Below are positions 6,747 through 11,426 of a stretch of 11,426 bases of DNA, in pieces. The notes under the pieces were generated by a model. That model did not search any database. It worked only from the letters and a program-made list of their open reading frames with translations, and had not been told where the DNA came from. Where the stretch lies: contig JAKBSX010000034.1 in NCBI GenBank assembly GCA_021844725.1, positions 1 through 11,426 of the forward strand, read 5' to 3'. The translations under genes were made by a program, and so were the position numbers. How positions within the stretch are numbered: the stretch's first letter is position 1; every line of letters begins with the position of its first letter. Source of the DNA: Actinomycetes bacterium (GTDB lineage Bacteria; Actinomycetota; Acidimicrobiia; Acidimicrobiales; Acidimicrobiaceae).

Positions 6747-7082
6747 ATAGTTTGCTGACATGAATCGTTAGTTCAGCAATTGAGTCCTCTCCCATGATTC
6801 CATTTGATCTCAAGTATTCACCGAGTTCAACCTCACTCATCTGGGAAGTTACCACTACGGCATGGAACTTGGCAACTGAAGAGCGATAGTCGCTTTTCCC
6901 TGACCCAAGAGACTTGGCAGTGCGTTTGATTTTACTATTCCAAGAATAAACAGTGGTAACCGGAATAGAGTAAGCGGCAGCGATTCTCTGTATTGATCCC
7001 GATGGGGCTGGATCATCTTCAAGAGTTCGATTAGTTCTTTGCGGACCTTGTCCTTCAGCTCTTTAATGTACTCGTGCAACAT
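6718..7082 (-). pseudogene. Frameshifted remnant of an IS transposase OrfA-like helix-turn-helix protein
   Basis: Starting at an ATG with GAGAGG upstream, the first frame reads MLHEYIKELKDKVRKELIELLK, after which the recognisable reading continues in another frame from 7017: DDPAPSGSIQRIAAAYSIP, VTTVYSWNSKI, then KFHAVVVTSQMSEVELGEYL. The helix-turn-helix ending in VYSW and the later K-F-x-V-V ... E-L-x-E-Y block are typical of IS3-type OrfA transposase subunits. A one-base indel near 7015-7022 separates the two halves. The second frame runs to a TAA at 6718-6720, inside the 3' end of the permease gene on the other strand, and homology seems to stop near 6780. No DDE-bearing OrfB and no terminal repeats are visible, so this is a dead fragment. 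Confidence 0.6.
6752..6779 (+). terminator. Inverted repeat just after the permease gene
   Basis: TTGCTGA (6752-6758) and TCAGCAA (6773-6779) are perfect seven-base inverted arms around a 14-base loop, six bases past the permease stop. A smaller alternative stem (CTGAC/GTTAG) lies inside. There is no T-run afterwards, so it may be a factor-dependent terminator, a 3'-end stabilising hairpin, or the worn end of the mobile element whose OrfA relic overlaps it. Confidence 0.35.
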
Positions 7083-7209
7083 CGTATTCCTCTCTGATAA
7101 TTCAAACTTAGCTGATAATTTGCTGCGTCAACTAGCTTGACAGAGGGGGCATCACTCAACCACAAGACCATCTTAGCCCTATCGGGTTCTCCACTCACTA
7201 GGCAGCAGG

Positions 7210-9414
7210 TTAGAGGCTACGCCTCGTTTTCCTCGCGGCAGACGACCTCGAACGGTACGTGATTGGAATTGTTGCCACATGTCGGGGGGGGGGGGGTGAC
7301 ACACCGCTAGATATTGATACATTTTCGATCATGTCAGAAAGATCGGCTGACGGTACAGCAGGAGAGAACAGATAACCCTGGCCAAAGTGGTATCCAAGAC
7401 TTCGAAGCATCTCTAACTGCGAAGTCGTCTCGATTCCTTCGGCCACCACTTTAGCACCAAGGCTATGGCCGATAGTGATAACCGCCCCAAGCAAACGTTC
7501 TCCATCAACACTATCGTGTGCCCGACCCACAAAAGACTGATCGATTTTTAGAATACTTGGGCGCAATACGGTGAAGTAAGAGAGCGAGGAATAGCCTGTC
7601 CCAAAATCATCAATCGCAAGCGAAACACCGAGCTGGCGCAAACGAGAGGCTACCCGTGCGGCAGCGTCGATGTCTGCGAAAGCAGCCCCTTCGGTGATCT
7701 CAAGCACCAAGCGACTTGGTTCAAACTGGTTCGTTTCAAGTACTTCTTTGATCTTGTTCAACAACTCTGGATCGCGAAATTGTCTGGGAGATAGATTGAC
7801 AGCTATGTAAGGCTGTGCTTCTCGCTGGTCAAGATGCCTCCAAGATGCCGCTTCTCTAACAGCTTGGCCGAGTGCGAAGGATCCGAGGTCAAAGATAAGC
7901 TTGCTCTGCTCTGCAAGGGGGATGAAGACATAAGGAGGCACCCATCCAAGCTCAGGGTGGTTCCAGCGCATCAGCGCCTCGACGCCAACGGTTTGACTTG
8001 TATTTAGATCCACAACCGGCTGGTAGTTCATCAAGACCTCATCTGTCCCAAACGACCGCCGCAGCTCTTGGACTAGCCCAATGCGACTCGATACTTGATC
8101 GTACATTTCAGGCTGGAAGAGGGCATAGCGATTTTTACCTTCATGTTTGGCTTCAGACAAGGCAGTGTCAGCGTTCCGGAGAAGATTTACACTATCATTT
8201 TCACCCACGCAGGTAGCGATTCCGATGCTGGCAGCTTGGTCCAGACTCTCTTCTCCGACAGTAAACGGCTCATCAAATGCACTAAGGAGGCGTTTGGCGA
8301 TTGCCTCTGTCTCGTGTGGATTCGTTAGCCCTTCACTCAGATAGAGAAACTCATCACCACCAAAGCGACATAGGATGTCAGATGAGCGGGTCAACTGCTC
8401 AAGCCGCCTGGCAACCTCTCTAAGGAGGTCATCACCTATCTGGTGGCCGAATGTATCATTAATATCCTTGAATTCATCGAGGTCAATTAGAAACACTGCC
8501 AAGGTTTTTTTACCCCTGGCTGACCTAGCTATTGCCTTAGTCAGATGGTCCTCGAACATAGCTCGATTCGCAAGTCCAGTGAGCGGGTCATGCTGCGCCT
8601 GAAAAGAGAGTTGAGCCAGAAGTAACCGCTCTTCAGTAATATCTCTAATCGAAGTGACAAAGTACTCTGGGTTTCCCAACTCGTCATATGCGAGTGCCGC
8701 TGACACCTCGGCCCAAACAATATGTCCGTCTTTATGCTGATAGCGTTTGGTGTAGGTTCCCTGCGACTGACCACCTTTAAGCGCTCGCTCACTCAATTTC
8801 TTAGAAATATGTCGATCCTCAGGCACAGTGAAAGGAGCAAAGTCTTGGCCAAGAAGTTCCTCGCTTTCACGTCCAAGCATTTTGCAAAGGGAACTATTCA
8901 CCGCAAGCATGCGGGTCTCAAGATCGGTGACAGCCATGCCAGCGATATTGTTTGCAAAGGCCAGATGGAAACACTGTTCACTTTGAAGAAGTTTGGCAGC
9001 CGGTCCGACAGCATGACGTTCGCGTTTTTTGTCAAAACACACACCAAGCAAAACGGGTATCACTAGCACGGCAGCTAAAATACTCCACGCACCCCAGAGC
9101 TGACTTGCGCTATGAGGAAGTAACAGCTCTTGCGTTATAGAAAAAATGATGCCTTCGAGAGCAACCGCTACTGATCCGGCAAGACCAAAGATGCTACCAG
9201 CATAGACAATAGGAATAAACAGGAACAGAATCAATACAAAACCAGGTACAGGGCTTCTTCCGAGATCTCTAGCTATACCCGCGCCCAAGTGAATCAAAAG
9301 AGCTGCTGCCAGTAGGGATTGAGCCAGCCAAAAACGACGATCATTGATCGGGGGGTGCGTGATGCTCCAAAGCAGATCCTTCTGCAATTGGCGACCACTT
9401 TCATGATTTCTCAT
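7210..9414 (-). CDS. Membrane PAS-GGDEF-EAL cyclic-di-GMP synthase/phosphodiesterase
   Basis: This 734-residue protein has an N-terminal membrane sensor of about four helices (residues 28-49, 57-75, 76-96, 108-126). A PAS domain follows (about 145-262, ending in SIRDITEER), then GGDEF (about 268-432) and EAL (about 445-697) domains. The GGDEF signature is intact (FGGDEF, 352-356), and RSSD (343-346) five residues before it is a product-binding inhibitory I-site. The EAL domain keeps EAL (479-481), NLSPRQF, LEITEG, DDFGTGYSSL (602-611), KIDQSFV and AEGIET, so both synthesis and hydrolysis of cyclic-di-GMP are possible. The 24-residue tail after the Pro run (707-710) is basic and not part of the EAL fold. 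The start has GAGGGG about ten bases upstream. The gene stands alone between a transposase relic and non-coding DNA, and the signal it senses is unknown. Confidence 0.92.
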   Translation of the reverse strand: MRNHESGRQLQKDLLWSITHPPINDRRFWLAQSLLAAALLIHLGAGIARDLGRSPVPGFVLILFLFIPIVYAGSIFGLAGSVAVALEGIIFSITQELLLPHSASQLWGAWSILAAVLVIPVLLGVCFDKKRERHAVGPAAKLLQSEQCFHLAFANNIAGMAVTDLETRMLAVNSSLCKMLGRESEELLGQDFAPFTVPEDRHISKKLSERALKGGQSQGTYTKRYQHKDGHIVWAEVSAALAYDELGNPEYFVTSIRDITEERLLLAQLSFQAQHDPLTGLANRAMFEDHLTKAIARSARGKKTLAVFLIDLDEFKDINDTFGHQIGDDLLREVARRLEQLTRSSDILCRFGGDEFLYLSEGLTNPHETEAIAKRLLSAFDEPFTVGEESLDQAASIGIATCVGENDSVNLLRNADTALSEAKHEGKNRYALFQPEMYDQVSSRIGLVQELRRSFGTDEVLMNYQPVVDLNTSQTVGVEALMRWNHPELGWVPPYVFIPLAEQSKLIFDLGSFALGQAVREAASWRHLDQREAQPYIAVNLSPRQFRDPELLNKIKEVLETNQFEPSRLVLEITEGAAFADIDAAARVASRLRQLGVSLAIDDFGTGYSSLSYFTVLRPSILKIDQSFVGRAHDSVDGERLLGAVITIGHSLGAKVVAEGIETTSQLEMLRSLGYHFGQGYLFSPAVPSADLSDMIENVSISSGVSPPPPRHVATIPITYRSRSSAARKTRRSL
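7213..7230 (+). terminator. Short hairpin with T-run, plus strand, inside the 3' end of the cyclic-di-GMP gene
   Basis: GAGGC-TAC-GCCTC (7213-7225) is followed by GTTTT. In the plus direction it resembles a small intrinsic terminator that could stop read-through from the permease operon before it runs antisense into the minus-strand gene. The three-base loop and short stem make this tentative. Confidence 0.3.
7284..7296. repeat. Homopolymer of 13 G (13 C in the coding strand)
   Basis: Thirteen consecutive G on the plus strand encode Pro707-Pro710 plus one base of the next codon on the minus strand, just after the EAL domain. Runs of this length slip easily in replication. Loss or gain of one base changes only the C-terminal tail: 34 different residues to a stop at 7179 with 12 C, or 22 to a stop at 7217 with 14 C. 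The length could also be a sequencing or assembly error. Confidence 0.85.
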
Positions 9415-9836
9415 GTTGCCGTTCCCCTCGTCTAATTGCTTCTGTTATTTCCCATGCTAACCCAAGTCGATTCTGCTTCCAAACAACAGCATTTTTTGAT
9501 CTATACGCTCGTTCGCAATTGGCTTCGCCAGATTTTCATTCGACTATCCCACGAATTTCAATAATAACTGCTTTTTAGCGCAAAATCATTTCATTGAACT
9601 GGCTCTGGTGCTCTTGACTGCAATGATGAAGACCCGGATTTGGGCAAAATTCTACCGCTGCTCTGATTATGACTGAAGATCAAGCTGTCCGTCTTGGTCC
9701 CCCTCGAATCGTATGTAAGATCTTCACCGACGCCAGCCACATGGAAGACCCTCCTACGATAACAAACCGTGAGACCGACAAAATAGAAAACAACAAGGGA
9801 TAATTCGAGGGCATCGTCGCAAGTTCGGAGTCTCAA
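9415..9836. other. Intergenic stretch without a convincing gene
   Basis: About 420 bases lie between the divergent cyclic-di-GMP gene and the small ORF at 9837. Short frames exist on both strands, including 44 codons from 9669 and 98 codons on the minus strand over 9591-9887. They show no family resemblance, no good ribosome site and odd composition. AT-rich runs at 9490-9600 could hold the promoter of the minus-strand gene, but no clear -10/-35 pair stands out. A small TGGC-TTC-GCCA hairpin near 9523 is too short to call. Confidence 0.45.
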
Positions 9837-10061
9837 GTGTCGAACCAACTGGAAGCATTTCGAAAGGAGAGACCTCCACAACATCATCTTGCCGTTGAAT
9901 CGCTAACACTGGTAACCTGGATGAAATATATATTCTTGATCTTCACAGTGTTGTTTCTAATGAGGCAATCTTTGAAACACATTTGTATGCCAATGAGACA
10001 TAACGATATAAGGCTCGATGTCTATGTAGAGATGAATCAAAATCTAAAAACCTGCCTGTAA
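9837..10061 (+). CDS. Doubtful small ORF with one membrane segment
   Basis: Seventy-four codons open at a GTG with GGAG six bases upstream. The middle of the product is strongly hydrophobic (WMKYIFLIFTVLFLM, about residues 28-42), the rest is polar with several His, Met and two Cys. An alternative ATG at 9921 would give 46 residues starting at the membrane segment. No family is recognised. It precedes another protein with a single N-terminal membrane anchor on the same strand (10105), so the two might form a pair. Chance occurrence in gene-poor DNA is a fair alternative. Confidence 0.25.
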   Translation: MSNQLEAFRKERPPQHHLAVESLTLVTWMKYIFLIFTVLFLMRQSLKHICMPMRHNDIRLDVYVEMNQNLKTCL

Positions 10062-10104
10062 CCGACAATCTGGTAACAGATAGCCGAGATTGGGGATAGT
10101 ATTT

Positions 10105-10629
10105 ATGTGGATATTTTTCACATGGGTCTCTTGCATCATAATATTTCTTATTGGAGAGTTCCTACTAATCAAATCCCATGATCGAGTATGGAAAGCCGGA
10201 ATCCGAGAACTGCAAACCCGAGAATTCGCTCTGCGAACCTACAATCTCTGCGAACGAATGAAACAATCTGCAGCCATGCTTCAGGTAGTAATCCACGAAC
10301 CCTCCTTTATTCCCCTCGTCAATGGCAACGTAGACATCCAAGGTGAGTGCCACGCAGCCTCATTAACCGAAGCTCAGAAAATCATGGCCGAAGTAGAAAC
10401 GCAGCTCCTCATAGACCCATCTGCCAAGCCGTTTAGAGAGAAGTACACAGAATTATGGAATACCTTCAACGAGTACATTATCACCTACCTTTACGAACCA
10501 CCTGGTATTTGGCACGCAAAAAAGACATGCTCGCTTGAGCAAACAATTGACACGCTTGCCCTCGAAGTGCGATCCCTTGCCGATAACCACCTGGAACGAC
10601 TCGACACTCAAGCCCTCTGTGCTAACTGA
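10105..10629 (+). CDS. Unrecognised membrane-anchored protein
   Basis: This 174-residue protein starts with a hydrophobic anchor (residues 2-24, WIFFTWVSCIIIFLIGEFLL) followed at once by a charged segment (KSHDRVWKAGIRELQTREF). The remainder is soluble and mostly helical, with Cys at several positions and a pattern reminiscent of a coiled or helical bundle (TEAQKIMAEVETQLL, PFREKYTELWNTFNEY). I recognise no domain. The ATG at 10105 is preferred to a TTG at 10090 because GGGGAT lies about seven bases before the ATG and overlaps the TTG. It converges on dnaB and is preceded by a doubtful small membrane ORF. A role at the inner face of the membrane is all that can be inferred. Confidence 0.6.
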   Translation: MWIFFTWVSCIIIFLIGEFLLIKSHDRVWKAGIRELQTREFALRTYNLCERMKQSAAMLQVVIHEPSFIPLVNGNVDIQGECHAASLTEAQKIMAEVETQLLIDPSAKPFREKYTELWNTFNEYIITYLYEPPGIWHAKKTCSLEQTIDTLALEVRSLADNHLERLDTQALCAN

Positions 10630-10682
10630 AATACCCGAACACATTTGGTCCAGCAGTTTTAACAATTTATAGATATACGCAT

Positions 10683-10722
10683 GTCGCGAAAGCGTACGAC
10701 ACTACTTGGGAAATGACTTCCC
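10683..10722. terminator. Two small hairpins between converging genes
   Basis: The first (10683-10700) has GTCG/CGAC ends and can also fold as CGC-GAAA-GCG with a GNRA-type loop. The second (10708-10722) is GGGAA-ATGAC-TTCCC, seven bases beyond the dnaB stop. Neither is followed by a T-run on either strand. Their position between two converging genes suggests transcript ends, possibly protected or factor-dependent. Confidence 0.3.
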
Positions 10723-10728
10723 GCACAT

Positions 10729-11426
10729 TTACAAACCTGAGGTCTTCGGCTCCCCCCAGAGTGTGGTGCTCATTACATCGATAGGCTCAGAAGCGCTCTC
10801 CCCACTCTCCCTGCGGTATCCTTCTGGAATAACATCGATCCCAGGAAGTAAGTCACCAAAGCGCATGTATTCCGGCTCGAACCACAAAATTGCCTTACCA
10901 GTTGGCCCATTTCTATGCTTGGCCACAATGACCTCTACTAAACCCTGGTTTTCAGTTTTTTCATCATAAACTTCTTCTCTGTATAGAAATAACACCAGGT
11001 CAGCATCTTGCTCAATTGCCCCTGAATCCCTCAAATCCGACAACTGTGGCCGCTTGTCGTGTCTGGCTTCTAAGTTTCTTGATAACTGAGACAGGGCTAT
11101 TATCGGCACCTCAAGCTCTCGTGCAAGCAGCTTCAGGTTCCGGCTAATCTCAGCTACCTCTAACTGACGATTCTCAGCACCCCTGCCTTTACCATTGCCA
11201 CCCATTAGTTGCAGATAATCGACAACAACCAGCCCCAGTTTCCCCTTAGCTTGCTCTTTGAGCGCCGCTAGGCGTATATCTGCTACCTTCACCATAGGGT
11301 CACAAAGGAGCACCAAATCGGTATTGTGGAGGCCCAAAACAACCTCATCCACCTTTGCCATCTCATCATCTGTCAACTCTCCGGTTTGAAGTCGAGACAG
11401 ATTGACTAGAGCACCGCTTGCCACCG
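10729..11426 (-). CDS. dnaB: Replicative DNA helicase DnaB, C-terminal part (5' end outside window)
   Basis: The visible 231 or so residues are the RecA-like motor of DnaB, the hexameric helicase that unwinds DNA ahead of the replication fork. They include the LQTGELTDDE segment, Walker B strand LGLVVVDYLQLMGG, the helix AEISRNLKLLARELEVP, the sensor strand IIALSQLSRN, LRDSGAIEQDADLVLFLYR and the end KHRNGPTG with the arginine-bearing loop. The P-loop and the N-terminal collar lie beyond the right edge, so the first visible in-frame GTG is an internal valine, not a start. No intein interrupts the visible part. The C-terminal tail beyond RFGDL is some 40 residues long, polar and of unknown use. 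As a core gene it suggests that the window is chromosomal, though plasmid or phage DnaB copies exist. Confidence 0.93.
   Translation of the reverse strand, partial: VASGALVNLSRLQTGELTDDEMAKVDEVVLGLHNTDLVLLCDPMVKVADIRLAALKEQAKGKLGLVVVDYLQLMGGNGKGRGAENRQLEVAEISRNLKLLARELEVPIIALSQLSRNLEARHDKRPQLSDLRDSGAIEQDADLVLFLYREEVYDEKTENQGLVEVIVAKHRNGPTGKAILWFEPEYMRFGDLLPGIDVIPEGYRRESGESASEPIDVMSTTLWGEPKTSGL

Noticed and set aside
9669..9803. Plus-strand frame of 44 codons
   Set aside because: No ribosome site, no hydrophobic core or motif; looks like random translation.
9591..9887. Minus-strand frame of 98 codons
   Set aside because: Odd composition, no ribosome site or family resemblance, and it overlaps the equally doubtful plus-strand ORF.
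1..11426. tRNA, rRNA, CRISPR array, riboswitch or complete insertion sequence
   Set aside because: No direct-repeat array, no cloverleaf-like or conserved RNA segment and no full transposase with terminal repeats could be seen by eye.

Overview
The window looks like chromosomal accessory DNA from a bacterium with balanced base composition, most likely an actinobacterium. The best clue is the start of a mycothione-reductase-like flavoprotein at the left edge, because mycothiol is an actinobacterial thiol. The CsoR-type copper sensor and the MerR-type heavy-metal regulator also fit. A moderate-GC acidophilic or aquatic actinobacterium is plausible, but the genus cannot be fixed from this sequence.

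Layout. (1) Positions 1-765, minus strand: a thiol-redox pair, a CPVC peroxiredoxin-like protein followed by the truncated mycothione-reductase-like gene. (2) 766-1425: a long stretch without a convincing gene, ending in a MerR-type promoter. (3) 1426-4711, plus strand: metal module A, made of a small HMA metal chaperone, a MerR-family regulator and a P1B-type ATPase whose membrane motif is YPC instead of CPC. (4) 4734-6746, plus strand: metal module B, made of a weak terminator, a CsoR-type operator, csoR, an overlapping 53-codon cysteine-containing ORF, and a permease fused to two C-terminal YHS metal-binding domains. (5) 6718-7082, minus strand: a frameshifted relic of an IS-type transposase OrfA. 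(6) 7210-9414, minus strand: a membrane PAS-GGDEF-EAL cyclic-di-GMP enzyme with a 13-base homopolymer run near its 3' end. (7) 9415-10629: a gene-poor stretch, a doubtful small ORF and an unrecognised membrane-anchored protein. (8) 10729-11426, minus strand: the C-terminal half of the replicative helicase DnaB, cut by the window edge.

How the genes fit together. Modules A and B form a two-transporter, two-sensor soft-metal defence cassette. In module A the chaperone would hand metal to the HMA domain of the ATPase under MerR-type activation. In module B a CsoR repressor with the Cys-His-Cys Cu(I) ligand set would release transcription of the permease, whose tandem YHS domains could receive metal. 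Copper or a related thiophilic ion is the likeliest substrate, but the altered membrane residues of the ATPase make its specificity uncertain. The divergent thiol-redox pair could deal with oxidative damage caused by such metals; that link rests only on proximity. The main points for a second look are the YPC/NQHVL ATPase, the permease-YHS-YHS fusion with a possible internal start, the small overlapping cysteine ORF, and the possible phase-variable tract in the cyclic-di-GMP gene.
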